Below, piece after piece: positions 53,130-64,000 of a stretch of DNA of 64,000 bases. The notes under the pieces are model-generated. The model saw nothing but the letters and a program-made list of their open reading frames with translations, searched no databases and was not told the origin of the DNA. The position numbers and the translations under genes are program-made. Position 1 is the stretch's first letter; every line of letters begins with the position of its first letter. This DNA comes from Symbiodinium natans (taxonomy: Eukaryota; Sar; Dinophyceae; Suessiales; Symbiodiniaceae), in the NCBI GenBank assembly GCA_905221605.1, contig CAJNDS010001158.1, forward strand, positions 535,001-599,000, in the 5' to 3' direction.

Positions 53130-55061
53130 GCTTGCAATTGTCTGCATGTTCTGGGCCTAGCAGCTCCCATCCAAGGGACTGCACCAAGAATGCAAGCCAG
53201 ACCGAAGTGTTGACAGTGCTCCTGTTCAAGCTTGTTTATGTGTCAACATGGAGGCCTCCTGCAATCCCCAGAGGACCCTTATAACAGACCCCCCACACCG
53301 ATCCCCCATTATGCCATCCCCTCGTCTAGGTTCCTTCATGGCTCCCGTAATTGGGCCTATTTGGCCCTGATCATCCTCTGGGCAACGTAAAGGGCGAGCA
53401 AAGGAGGAGGTATAGTGGGGGTGGCGTCCCATGAATCAGGCTCATCACCATGTCAGGAATCACAGAAACGCAGTAGTAGGGGATTGGGGGGGGGGGGGAT
53501 GTCTGTGCAGAAACAGAAGCAGAAGCTCTTGTTCCTTCGGGTATAGAACTGTGTTATTGAGGTTGTGATCAGCATGGCTCAGGTGGAACTACGCGCAGTG
53601 GAGAGGCTGTGCCTTCCCACACATCCTCCGGCCAGGAAGATATGATGGTACTCGGATTTGACGAGTTGCGATTGTTAAAGCCGTAGCCAGTTGACGTTTG
53701 CAGTTTCCGAACATGTTGTTTCACTTTGTGGGGCATGGGCTCCGTAAGGAAGGAAGGGAGGAAGATAGAACGCCGGGAGGAGGAGAGGGAAGGAAGTAAC
53801 AAAATGAAACATGTTCCACAACAATCCCCCCCCCCTTCCCCTACCCTGCCGTCCGGCCCCCTCCCATCCCACCCCCCTCCTCCCGCCCCGCCCCCCTCGT
53901 CCCGCCCCATCCTCCCGCCCCCTCCCGCCCCCACTCACAGCAACACGATCTTCGATATTATCCTTGCCCCAATGCATCACATGAAATGATGGAGAGCCAG
54001 CAAGCAGAGCGACATATCAAATTTGGGAATGTTGGGGGGAAGCGTCATATCAAGACATCCGCAAGATTGAGCCACAGCAGCTCGTGAAAGCCAGTGAATT
54101 GCTACAGCACGCAGCGAGTTGGAACGTGAAAGCGTACGAACTGTCGCAAAACACAGTCTTTTTGTCCATGGAAGCCTGCAGGGCCCAGGTTTTTTTGCAA
54201 AGGTGTGGCTCGGCCACGTCCCCTTGCAAAGGTGTGGCTCGGCTTGGCTCGTTGGCTTGGCTGGGCTTTTCTTGGTTTGGCTGCTTGGCTTGGCTTGGCT
54301 CGGCTCTTGCAATGGGGCGGGGGCGGGGGTGCTTCAAAGCATAAACCCATCAATCCCCCAACAACCCCCCAACCCCAAACTCGCAACCCCCCTGCAACCC
54401 CCCCACTCCCCCCCTCAACTGTTGTGTGAGCTTGTGTTTGCAAATGGCAGGTACCGTTTCAAAGCATATGAACCCCTTCCAAACCCTTCGCACGACCATT
54501 GTGTGGAAGAGCGGGCTATTCGTTGTGAGCACTGTGTGTGCAAAAGGGGGGGGGGGGGGGGGTTACGCCGTAGAAGATGTATTCCCCACACAGTGCACGT
54601 GTATTTGTATGTCTTTCTTTGGGGCAGTTGGATGGCCCTTTGTGGTTGCGAACTTGGACAGGTTTTCAGAGAGCCCAGTATGGCATTAAGGAGCTATATT
54701 CTTTAATAATTAAGGAAAATCGGACTCTGTTGCCTCGTGGCAGCTGAGGTATGGATACTGGATGCGAGGCGCATTTTGCCGGGGGGGCTAGTCAATGCTT
54801 CAGCCGCTTCCATGCCAACTACCATGCCATCAAGCCAACAGGCAGATCAGTTCTCATAGAGGCCCAGGATGTCAGATGCAACCAAGAGATAGGCTTTTCA
54901 GCTTTATGCTGTTCGTAGATAACTTTTCTTGATGTGCCTGGTGTTATGAATCCTTGAGCTCAAGATATGCCCCTGGGACCTGAGGCTGGGTTTAGGGATT
55001 AAGGTTTAGGATCTAGGGAAGGTGCTTTACTCATCTTCTCTTCTCCCTGTCTGGCATTTAG
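53130..55061. other. Intronic or intergenic stretch between propeller and Ser/Thr exons
   Basis: Starts with an inferred GC donor. Mostly low complexity after 53.8 kb; no exon could be placed. If the frame is read through the donor it stops 81 bases later, an alternative end for the protein. Confidence 0.45.
53820..54440. repeat. Low-complexity C-rich and CTTGG-rich stretches
   Basis: CCTCCCGCCCC runs at 53820-53935; GGCTTGGCTCGG repeats at 54195-54305, including a direct copy of GCAAAGGTGTGGCTCGG (54197, 54226); CCCCCAACC runs to 54420. Frames here are shadows. Confidence 0.8.
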
Positions 55062-57052
55062 GGGGGTTCCAAACCATGTCAAGCACTGTCGTCTTTCGCA
55101 CCCGTTGGCTTCTTACCTAGACCTAAGTTTTGAAACGAGCACGTTTGGAGGGTTTCGCGGAACGTCCTTTGGCTGTCACCTGTGAGGACCACGACAACGA
55201 CTACATCTAGGACTGTATCCACCAGCTCTACCATCACCGGAACTACATCAACATCATCTACAGCCACCCGAACTACGTCAACGGCCAGCAGTACAAGTTT
55301 CACATACACCAGCACAGCCACAATCAGCACCAGTGTCACAAGCACAAGCACCACAAGCACAAGCACCACAACCACAAGCACCACAACCACAAGCACCACA
55401 ACCACAAGCACCACAACCACAAGCACCACAACCACAAGCACCACGAACACAAACACCACGAGCACAAGCATCACCACATCTTCTTCGTCGTCCACTTCCA
55501 GCAGCACCGCCACAAGTAGCTGTTCTTAAAATGGTAAAGAGTTGTTTGATCAGGTGCCGTCTGCAAGTACAACAAGAAAGTAGTCTCAGTCTGAGGAATT
55601 GTGGAAACTTTGCTGTGGACCTAGGTACGACAAGCAGATCCCAGACGTCGACAACCAGCACCAGCACTGTCTTGGCCTTAGGTTGCAGTGCGTCGTGGTG
55701 AAACCCTAAACCCTGATACACCGTAAATTGGTATGTGTTTTTTCGGGTAGCTGCTGTCAAAGCAAGGCGTAGTTTACAGCTCCAATCTTTGGTTGAATTC
55801 TAGAGGGAGGCTCAGAGCAAGGTTATTGGAGAAGAGAGACTTGAGAGGGAACGAGGGGCGAAGGAAAACCCCTGAGCTAAGGAACATACATGAATTCATA
55901 CACATATATATATATATTCCTTAGTTACGGGTATTGGGCTTGCTGGAGGTTCAGTTGGAGAGAAACATTTGTCAGACGCGGACACTTGAAGCTGCCTTGC
56001 ACCGGTTTCAGCACAGTCGCTTGTGAGAAAGATCTCGCACTTTCATTGCCGCCCGCCCGCCGCATTGCAGACATTGCCACAGTGCAAAGTCTGAAAAGTG
56101 CCACGACGCAGCCGCCCCCACTGCCACACAGGCAGCGCTGTCGAAGGTTCAGGGTCCACGCGAGTGGAGGGTTTCAGTACGTTCTCAAAGTGGTCAGCAC
56201 ATACATGTGGTTCGTGATCTCAGGCATCATCAACTTCCACAACGAGCGTGAGCAGCACCATCACGAGCACTGCCGGCGTCTTACCGTGAGTCGCCTTGAC
56301 ATGATGTAGTTGTCGATGACTTGTAGCGCGACTTCTTTCGGACTTGCGTACGCCCCCACAGGCATCAACCTCGATTACTTCCAGCAAGACGTCGAGCAGC
56401 ACAACCACAAGCAGTTCAAGCATGAGCAGCACCATCAGCTCTTCGAGTACATCCACCACATCGTCCAGTACAACGACATCGAAGAGCTCTTCTTCGACGC
56501 TCAGCACGAGCTCCACCAGCGCCATCGTCGATTTCGTTGAAGTTCGTCAAGTATGATGCGTGACAAGGAGCAGAGTGTGCGGATTCCTTGCGGAACATAG
56601 TCCTATAGTTCAGGTACGACAACGAGTTCGACCACATCCACTCTCACGAGTCTTACGGCCACCACCACCGCCGCTTGGTATGCATTGTCCGCATGTCGGG
56701 TGCACATGAGAGTTCCTCTCATGCCAAGATTTTGGGTGCGGGGGACACGCGCCAAAACACTACTGGTAAGTTCTTTATTCATCAATTGGGGACCCCTCGT
56801 TTTGAGAATCCCTAAACCCTGGTCTAAACGCCCCGTGTGGATCAGGTGAGCTCAACTACTACTACCACGACGGTGAATCTTGGCAGCATGTTATATAGCG
56901 TCCCAGGAGCCCCGCCCGAAAGCACCCGCAAAAAGAAGGTACCACAATTGACCACTAAGGCGACTTCTTCGGGGCCCCTCGTGCGAATGCTTTTAGCGAG
57001 TAGCAAGGTCATAGCAGCAGGTCAAGAACGCACAGCCTCCGTCAACTTGTGA
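55062..57052 (+). CDS. Ser/Thr-rich exon cluster, probable tail of the beta-propeller gene
   Basis: Several pieces with the same strand and composition: a possible short exon from 55062, then 55187-55529 (Thr/Ser runs, ending TAA if not spliced out), 55625-55681, 56224-56285, 56362-56550, 56614-56677 and 56846-57052. They encode almost only Thr and Ser, e.g. [15 protein letters not shown] and [15 protein letters not shown], as in mucin-like O-glycosylated linkers. Three start with a nearly identical acceptor and first codons (AG|GTACGACAA or AG|GCATCA), so exon duplication is likely. Several donors are good (GTGAGT at 56286, GTATGA at 56551, GTATGC at 56678). Not all phases fit, so exon order and the final stop are open. 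Low complexity makes shadow frames on the other strand look open; those are not genes. The link to the upstream propeller rests on strand, distance and the usual pairing of such tails with secreted proteins. Confidence 0.5.
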
Positions 57053-57059
57053 GCGTGCA

Positions 57060-57850
57060 ATTAAAAAAATGAAGTTGTCGGGACCTGGCTTCATAAAGAC
57101 CCTGGTGGGGGAAGGCTTGCTGACCAATGACCCTTAAAAGGGTACCCATGACCTATGGGCCCCCACAGTTCAAGAGGCCATAGTTTGAGTGACATTTAGT
57201 TTACCTGCTGATGTAGTAATTTGACCCTCAAGTGCATGGCTGAGCTCAATACTTGTCTCTAACTGACTGTCAATGAATTGAAGTATGTCAGTAAAGATAG
57301 TGAGATTCGCAAAGCCAGTTTTGATCATCCTTTTTGATCATCCTTTATGTTAACTCGTTCAACGGAGGGCCAATACATGAATGAGTTCAATCAACCAATA
57401 TGAACCCTTTCAGAGTCTCCCAATTTGAGTGAGCTGCCTTCTCTCAGGCTACTCATCAGGCGCAGGTTAATCAATACGTTGCGACAACTACATGAAGTAC
57501 ATCGACTACAGTCGTTAAATTAGTTGAATGCATTGCATGAACTAGATTTGTTTTGTGGGTCTGGCACCCAGATCAGGTCTTGTAAAGGTTCATGAGATTA
57601 TGTATTTTCGATAAGATTTTACGAGCAGGTTTTGCGAATTGAATTCTTTAGATCCCGGTCAACTTATTCGGCAAGCAACTTGTCAGAACTCTTTTTGCGA
57701 ACGTTAATTACCATCAATTCCAATAGTTGCCCCCCATGAAACTTTCAAAGCTGAACCTGCGCTTGTACTGTTTCATTTGGTGTTCATGTTCAAAATGTGT
57801 TAGTCATTTGAGTTATTCGTTTGTATATTCAGAAACATAGAATGCAGAAT
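57060..57850. other. AT-rich stretch, nothing recognised
   Basis: No telomeric repeats and no long frame. Confidence 0.5.
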
Positions 57851-57856
57851 AACCCT

Positions 57857-58040
57857 GAAAGTCTCTCTCTCTCTCTCTCTCTCTTTCTCTGTCATACATA
57901 CATACACATACACATACATACACATACATACACATACATACACATACAGACACATACAGACACTTACAGACACTTACAGACACATATGTAATATATATAT
58001 ATATATTTTTTTTTACATTATATATATATGTATATATACA
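57857..58040. repeat. Microsatellites, CT, then ACATACAC, then TA
   Basis: CTCTCT at about 57861-57888, ACATACACAT to 57985, TA-rich to 58040. Confidence 0.93.
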
Positions 58041-58614
58041 CATATTATGTACATATTTATAGGTTCCAGAACCGGAGTATGGTACAAGTCCTCATACACA
58101 GTACTTTCTGACCTCTCCGTGAAGCCGAGGGGCCCATCGGAGTCCCGGAAAGAACGTCCGAGGTTGGGCGCGTTCGTTATGCCCAACATCGATTCGGCGT
58201 CCCCTTTGGGAGCCCTGATGCGAGACGCCTCTTCGGAAAGTCGGGGATTGGGGGTTGAGGGTTTCTTACTTGCGAGAATGAGGCCTACTTTAGTAGGGAT
58301 GAACATAAGACCCCTCATGGTAACGATATAAGGACAGGCCCGGAGAATCCGTACATGAGACACTGTCAAGATTTGCGAAAGGATGAGCCCGCCCTTCATG
58401 GTAATCGATACGAGGACACCTATTGAAGTTCCTGATTAAGGTTCCATGTCATTAGGGTACATCATTTTAACGCTGCGCGACCTGCCTCGGCCCGGCCAAG
58501 GGTCGGGTTTATGGTTTATGGTTTGGGGTTTAGGGTTGAGGGTTAGTTGAGGGTGGAGGGCTTAGGGCTCAAGGTCTGGGTTTTGGGTTTAGGGTTCAAG
58601 GTTCCTCAAGCCAA

Positions 58615-58740
58615 AGCGGGGGCAGGAGGGTGGGGGGGGTGGTGGGGGGGGGGTGGGGGGCTGGGGGGGGGCTGGGGGGGGGGGGGTGGGGTGAGGGGGG
58701 GGCTGGGGGGCGCCTCCTGGGGGGAAATGAGGGGGGGCCC
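58615..58740. repeat. G-rich tract
   Basis: More than 85% G on the plus strand with many runs of four or more; strong quadruplex potential. Confidence 0.85.
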
Positions 58741-58817
58741 TGGTCCCGGCAAACTGTCTGCTTTCAGATTGTGCGGATATTTTCTGGCGGTAGTTCATAG
58801 GAGCCCTGGGTTGAATT

Positions 58818-58927
58818 ACCTTGAGAACCAAATGAACCCCAAAGGGTTATTGTTCATATACCCTGATAAGGATTCCAGTTTGTAGGGCATATGGTCCCAA
58901 TTTTTGGGTCCGTTTGGTTCCCCAGGT
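58818..58927. mobile_element. TIR element, family B, copy 4
   Basis: CCTTGAGAACCAAATGAACC and the inverted GGGTCCGTTTGGTTCCCCAGG bound about 110 bp with core TTCATATACCCTGATAAGG. Confidence 0.6.
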
Positions 58928-58929
58928 AG

Positions 58930-60110
58930 TGATATCATCGGGATTTAAAGAGGATTGTTGAGGATCTCGATCGCGGGGAAAGAATCGTAGTCCGAAGCAC
59001 ACATGGGAATTTATCAAAATGTGGTTCCCTTTTGGTTTCTTATATTTAATGTAGGGCCACCTGTTTTGACCTCTGGGGTTTAGGATTTCGGGTTCAGGGT
59101 GGAGTCTCAATCCATACGTTCGAGGTGTGGACTTCTTAGGATTTGCGGTTAGGGGCCAGTTCCCACCTTTGAGGTGTCGAGTAGGTGTTTCAGAATCCAA
59201 AGTTGGGGGGCCCTAGCTCTAAACCCTAAACCCTAAACCCTGTATACTGGGCCAAGGAGTCATTGCAAGAGGCCGTGAAGGCAGTGGTGGATGGAGCGTC
59301 GTCCCGGAACGCAATCACAAGCACAGGCAACGCTTCTTGGCTCCGAAGTGTGTCCGTGGTGCTTCCGTGCACGAACTCTTGGACGGCTCGGCAGTTACCT
59401 TAGGTACCTAAACCCTAAACCCTTTAAACCCTAAACCCTAAACCCACTTAGGTATCTCTTGTGAAGTTGGGTGGACAAGCTACGCAAGCACCTGGGCTCA
59501 CCTGTACTCACCCTGGATGTCTCAAGAAGGAGCTTCAGGTTTGCTCTAGTTGTTTTCCAAATCCTTTTTAGGGTTTAGGGTGTACATCTAGACACACTTC
59601 CTGAGTGATCAGCGCGGCAGAGTCCGCGAAGCTCGCTCTCGAATGGCATGGTTTTCGTCCCTGGCAGGCAGTGCAGCAGTCCTAGCCGTAAAAAAAGGGT
59701 TGTACACCCCCAAAACCGAAACCCCAAACCCATGAATCCCTAAACCCTAACGTCCCCTCTCATGAGGCCGGAAGTTCGGACGGCGTTGCCATGTCTACGC
59801 CTGTACGCGCGGCTCGCCTCCATGAGTTTCAGGGGAAAGTTCTTTAGCGAGGCTCCGCATCAGAGAGCCACTTTGTGAGAGAGCCTGCAGACTTGGGAGC
59901 ACCTTGAGTCGGAAACTTACCTGAAATACCCAATTGCAAGGTGTCTGTTCCACCCAGCCTTGTGCCTGGGCAGCACAATGTGGGACGAGATGACCCAACA
60001 TACGTCAGACCCGTCATGCACGGCCTCTAACCTAGAAATGAATATAGCCTCTGCCGTGAGGTGTCGGATCTATCAATGAATGCAACACCTTGGCTGAGCA
60101 CCGTGATGCT
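58930..60110. other. No firm gene
   Basis: Short arrays at 59217, 59406 and 59735. An open stretch at 59250-59400 (KESLQEAVKAVVDGASSR) and a minus-strand one at 59905-59820 (VLPSLQALSQSGSLMRSL) look protein-like but are isolated. Confidence 0.4.
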
Positions 60111-60116
60111 CTGTCA

Positions 60117-60212
60117 TAGTTGGGTAACATTTTACATTTTTCAGGGTACTTGAACCCAATGAGGAATACAAATTTTGATTTTTAATACTATCCCAACAAT
60201 GAACTAGGATGA
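60117..60212. mobile_element. F-type TIR element, uninterrupted copy
   Basis: TAGTTGGGTAACATTTTAC ... AGGGTACTTGAACCCAAT ... TATCCCAACAATGAACTA. It shows what the 23.57-kb copy looked like before the telomeric insertion. Confidence 0.6.
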
Positions 60213-60455
60213 TGGACAGCAGCGTTGTGAATCACCTGTCCAGCCGTTCCTCCGACGGGCCAGTGCGGCGCCCAGTGTGGCGTTCGACCTCAAGGGTTTG
60301 GGCCCATCTCTGGGCCTTCTTAACTTACAGGAGTTGGCATCTAAATTACATCTAGAGCACTCATAGAATCATGGAAGTCTCCTGACATGTTGACAACTGA
60401 AAGCACCAACAATTGCAGAGCTCCACTGTGAGAATCGGTTTAGGGTTAAGGGTTG

Positions 60456-60566
60456 CCCTGAGAACCAAATGAACCCTAAAAGGGTTTATGGTTCATATAC
60501 CCTAAAAAGGATTCTAGTAGTAGAGGGCATATGGTCCCAATTTTAGGGTTCATTTGGTTCCCCAGG
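60456..60566. mobile_element. TIR element, family B, copy 5
   Basis: CCCTGAGAACCAAATGAACC and GGTTCATTTGGTTCCCCAGG bound a 111-bp copy, the cleanest of the family and close to copy 4. Confidence 0.65.
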
Positions 60567-60704
60567 TGCAGAGAACTCCCCAGACTCAGGTTACGTTCAG
60601 ATCGCCGGTGGTGGAGATCTCCCTTATGCAGGAGCAGCGAGCAACAGGTCCAGGTTGCCTCGGTTTAGGGTTTAGGGTTTAGGGTTTAGGGTTTAGGGTT
60701 TCCA

Positions 60705-60870
60705 CTGCGCACGGGTTCCGGCATCGTGTGGGATTCTTTTGGTGCTTCGATCGGAAGGCAACCGTTGTTTCACAGTCCTTCCGGAGGAAACGCATGGCCG
60801 CGTTTCCGTGGCTGAGATTTTTGGGCTTCTGACCCCGATTGCCATACGACCCTTGGATGCACAGAGCATG
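60705..60870 (+). CDS. Exon-like open frame between telomeric arrays
   Basis: One frame reads VPASCGILLVLRSEGNRCF, TVLPEETHGRVSVAEIFGL, LTPIAIRPLDAQSMA. A second frame over the same bases is also open for about 40 codons, so the coding claim is weak. Bounded by TTTAGGG repeats on the left and CCCTAAA on the right. Confidence 0.22.
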
Positions 60871-60936
60871 GCAAGCAACCCTAAACCCTCAACCCTAGAC
60901 CCCATCTGCTTCACGGGGAGCATCGGCAGCTGACTC

Positions 60937-61070
60937 TAAACCCTAAACCCTAAACCCTAAACCCTAAACCCTAAACCCTAAACCCTAAACCCTAAACCCT
61001 AAACCCTAAACCCTAAACCCTAAACCCTAAACCCTAAACCCTAAACCCTAAACCCTAAACCCTAAACCCT
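60937..61070. repeat. Longest telomeric array, CCCTAAA, 19 units
   Basis: Perfect heptamers from 60940, ending at the TA that flanks a 343-bp TIR element. Confidence 0.96.
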
Positions 61071-61071
61071 A

Positions 61072-61414
61072 CCTGGAGGTACTCGCGGCCACTTTTTAGC
61101 GTCCTTTTTGTCAAATCCGGATTTCCCCGTAAAGCGGCCGTATTCAGTTTAGAAATATTTTTTTCTGGCAGCGAAAGCGGCCTGATTTTTGATCCTCCAG
61201 TCGGAAATGTGTTTTTCCTGCAAGAAACAAAAACCGTACGGAACCCGACAAATGTCAACATTATGTCGACATTTTCCCGTAAAAAACTCGAGCAAAAAAG
61301 GCGTAAAGCGCCCACTTTTTTGCGCTGGTGCAGAGGAAATGAAAAACTCATGGCCCATCCGAGCGGCCGGTGTTTTTGCGCGGCCGCTTTTTTCAGTCCT
61401 CCGGTATCCCCAGG
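61072..61414. mobile_element. TIR element, family V (343 bp, TA flanks)
   Basis: CCTGGAGGTACTCGCGGCC and the inverse ending GGTATCCCCAGG, flanked by TA at 61070 and 61415. Inner copies of CCCGTAAA and GCGGCCG are also inverted. Inserted at the end of the longest telomeric array. The largest TIR element seen here; no transposase frame. Confidence 0.6.
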
Positions 61415-61419
61415 TACAC

Positions 61420-63158
61420 CCTAGACCGGCACCCGGGATGAAGAGTTGATTCTTAAAACAAATCCTAAACAAAACACAGGAGGCCCCCATCGGCAGCTTC
61501 ATGTGGTTGTCTAGGTTGATGCGCCCATCTCATTGCGGTACCTTTGCACCTAAGCCCAAAGCACTCCCTGCAAACCCTGAAATCCCTAACAAGCCCTGAA
61601 CCGCAACGTTGTCATCGAAGCCCTGCGGATCCTGGCGATCTTCAGGACTCTCGAACGACGAGCTGCCGCCTGGACAGCGCTGTTATTGGCTGGACCAAGC
61701 TACTTGCCCCGGCTGACAGCCCTAAACCCTAAACCCTAAACCCGGGTCAAGTGGCCTTGAGGTGAGCGGGATGTGGTCTGATGCTGGGACGGAAATACCT
61801 GATCACTGGCAGTTGAGAGCGCTGCAGGTCGCGTCTGGGCCTTAGTACGCTTTCGGGCGCTGGAAAGAAAACCAAATGGGGGTTCATCAACATCGTGGGC
61901 CCTGTTCACTTTCTATTTGAGTTTTTTCCTAGTCCAGGGTACCAAGAAGGGCCCATGTTTTCGATCCCCAAACTCTGCAGTGCTACAGGTTGAGATCGAT
62001 TGGGCACGAGTGCTTTCAGTGTTGGTCACTGTGTGCCCCGCCTGGCAAAGGCCCTTGGATGGAACTTGGTGCCTCGTGTCCCACCTCACTACATTCGTGA
62101 TTGCGCTTGCCTTATCTGCAACAGTCCGTTGGGGAAACCCTAAACCCTAAACCCCAACTTTCAGGATGCCTGCTGGCATGCCAGCTTCTGTCGAACCTCA
62201 TCGTAGTCACAAGTCCTTGCACATGGTGCATGTTGGCGGGGTGCTGACATTGCCAGACTGAGGCAACACCTCCACCAGCACCCGTGCCTCCAGATAACAC
62301 GCCGCTGGTTGCTTCCCTCTCGCGCCCCGGTCGCATAGACAAGCAGCCCACAGGGAAAACCCCACCTGCTCATGGAAAAGATCTGGGAGTCTCAAATATT
62401 TGGGGGGGAGTCTTAAATATTTGCCCCCCAAATGTAATGAGACCTGGTATCCGAGCACCGCTATCAGAAGGACCCCAGAATAGGGACACGTCGGACACCT
62501 CCCCTAAACCTTGGAGAATCCTGCCTGAAGCGCGCTTTCCAGGAGTGGGGTCTCAGTTTTTGCATTGACCGTCGCCGGTCTCTGCTATCGCCATGTACAC
62601 CAGGCCTGGAGCTCGGTAAGATAGTGCTGGGTGGTAGTTTTGGGATCGTTTTCAATACCCTTGATTGGTTTCAAACAGGGACACTTTTATGAATCATTTT
62701 GGGACCGTTAAAACTACAACCAGGAGTATTCATCATGTAGCACGTGCCCCGCTTTCGAAGCCTGGACAGCTGCCCGGTGAAGGGCACGTGCATTCTTACC
62801 TTCCTGCGCATCTACATAAGACGGACACGTTGCTGACTTGTCATCCATGAATTTGGCGTGCTTTTTGATCAGGAACCGTATTCCTTTCTCCGCATCTGTT
62901 ATGTGTACGTTGTCCATTGTCCGTGTGAACGCGTAGGTTCTATTCTCGTATGTGCGTGTGAAAGTGCTAGCTCGTTCATGGGAGAACGCAGCCGATGTTC
63001 AATCCGAACCAAGTGCTTATGCACACTGTTGCGGGACTTGGCTTGGATCATAACGCATGTAAGGAATGATCACGACATTGTGAATCAGTTTTTTTCAGAG
63101 TCAGTATACAGGTTTCATTTGCCTAAGCGGCTCTGCCTGGAAGACCCATGCTTGTCAG
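61420..63158. other. No firm gene
   Basis: Short arrays at 61720 and 62136 only. A hydrophobic open frame at 61917-62150 and an inverted AAATATTTGGGGGG/CCCCCCAAAT at 62394-62434 are the only notable points. Confidence 0.4.
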
Positions 63159-63921
63159 GTGCTCAAGAAGAAAAAGCTCCAGAAAGAAGAGCAGGATAAA
63201 TATGAGCAAAAGGAGCAGTTCAGAAAATGGTACGTTGAGTGGTATCCGCACCACCGGCACACGATCTTCAGCATCATGCAAACTGCCATGGATGAGGGTG
63301 CCAAAGGACAGAGCCGCTTTTGGGATGCACATCTGCTCATGGGAGAGTTTTGTGCCGAGGCTCACTGAGTCTCCTAACGTTCGGGTTGCAGGATTGGTTC
63401 TCTTGAAAATCGCTGCGGACCAGCCGGGCACATACACAGAGGACTCATGGACAGATCTCCAGACTGACTTGTGAGCTCCTTAGTGATCCAAGGGGGAAGC
63501 ATGCGTCTCAGCCCTAGAAGGGGCAAGTGTCGGCACTCTGAATAACCTGAGGAGAGAAGCATTCAGGAAGGGGAATCGTCCATTCAGTGATGGTCGCCTT
63601 GACTTCCAGTCCCAAGTACAATGGCAGCCATGTTCGCGGAGTGAGCGGTTGCGCGTGGGCCTTACCATTTTGTGGAATAGGGAGCGTGCTCCCATTCCAA
63701 GACGTGTCCAAGCCATGTTAAGTCCATGTCATCCGCAGACCGAAGACAGGGTGAGCTTAAGACGGTGGTGACCTGGTGTTTTAAAAGGCCGGGCCGGTCC
63801 AAGATTCGGGAAGCGCATGTCGACCTCAGAGTTGCCCGCACGGGTTACGGACATGGAAATCGCGGAGAGGAACCGTCAACCCGAAAGCTTCCACGAGAAG
63901 CTGACCACACCACCCCTGTGA
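63159..63921 (+). CDS. 3' part of an unrecognised spliced gene at the right edge
   Basis: Four pieces join in phase: 63159-63342 (acceptor TGTCAG|GTG; Lys/Glu-rich start VLKKKKLQKEEQDKYEQK, then RKWYVEWYPHHRHTIFSIM), 63392-63470 (acceptor GCAG|GA; LVLLKIAADQPGTYTEDS), 63552-63750 (AG|G; EAFRKGNRPFSDGRLDF and RLRVGLTILWNRERAPIP) and perhaps 63832-63921 ending in TGA. Donors are GA at 63343 and strong GTGAGC at 63471 and 63751. Inferred introns are only 49, 81 and 81 nt, and no telomeric array lies in them, unlike the other genes. The N-terminal part must lie upstream and was not found between 62.2 and 63.1 kb. I recognise no domain. The first junction and last exon are the weakest. Confidence 0.4.
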
Positions 63922-64000
63922 CGCGGGCTTGGGATTTCAGGCAGCGCCACGCACGATATAAAAATTCAAGAAGGGGGGGGAGCAGGAGATTCGGGAAGTG

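Noticed and set aside
53569-54706. Several frames of 90-195 codons on both strands
   Set aside because: C-rich and CTTGG-repeat low complexity, no motif, no splice consistency.
55079-55760. Minus-strand frames rich in Val or Cys/Gly
   Set aside because: Shadows of the ACC/ACA/AGC-rich Ser/Thr exon; low-complexity DNA keeps all frames open.
60937-61070. Long telomeric array as a chromosome end
   Set aside because: Unique sequence continues on both sides and arrays of both orientations occur all along the window.

Overview
This window reads as nuclear DNA of a dinoflagellate, most likely a symbiodiniacean or related Suessiales. The reasons, read from the sequence: more than 90 interstitial arrays of the algal/alveolate telomere repeat TTTAGGG (or CCCTAAA) in 64 kb; genes cut into many tiny exons whose acceptors are almost all AG|G; inferred donors that are GC or GA as often as GT, a known dinoflagellate feature; at least 15 families of short terminal-inverted-repeat (TIR, MITE-like) elements; and a secreted beta-propeller (SBBP) protein followed by Ser/Thr-rich exons. 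It is not a chromosome end, because arrays face both ways throughout. The species is not determined. Simple ATG-to-stop reading is misleading here; the genes below were assembled by hand from exon phase and family motifs.

Layout. 0-6 kb: telomeric arrays, TIR elements and isolated exon-like pieces (a WD-like one at 0.65 kb, a C2-like one at 2.63 kb). 6.6-7.2 kb: an uninterrupted two-TM RING-H2 gene. 12.3-16.2 kb: its paralogue, split into at least seven exons; the introns resolved so far carry telomeric repeats, while the uninterrupted copy carries none. 17.3-17.9 and 21.3-21.8 kb: unrecognised coding pieces. 22-27.5 kb: dense arrays and elements with scattered exon candidates. 27.7-37.2 kb: an apparently complete isopenicillin-N-synthase-like 2-oxoglutarate/Fe(II) dioxygenase, 18 exons, 309 aa, with Fe ligands H191/D193/H249 and the R259-x-S261 motif. 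37.3-43.7 kb: mostly non-coding, including an AT-rich degenerate repeat. 43.7-53.1 kb: a secreted SBBP beta-propeller gene, followed at 55.1-57.1 kb by Ser/Thr-rich exons that probably form its tail. 57-63 kb: microsatellites, G-rich tract, TIR elements and the longest telomeric array (60.94-61.07 kb). 63.2-63.9 kb: the 3' part of another spliced gene.

The main observation is the relation between telomeric repeats and introns. In the dioxygenase, CCCTAAA arrays lie just upstream of acceptors and TTTAGGG arrays just downstream of donors, sometimes touching the splice site. In the RING pair the same coding sequence exists with and without these introns. Some arrays interrupt TIR elements or are flanked by direct copies of exon sequence. 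I infer that telomeric-repeat insertion has created or colonised introns here. No operon-like or pathway-like cooperation between the genes is visible.
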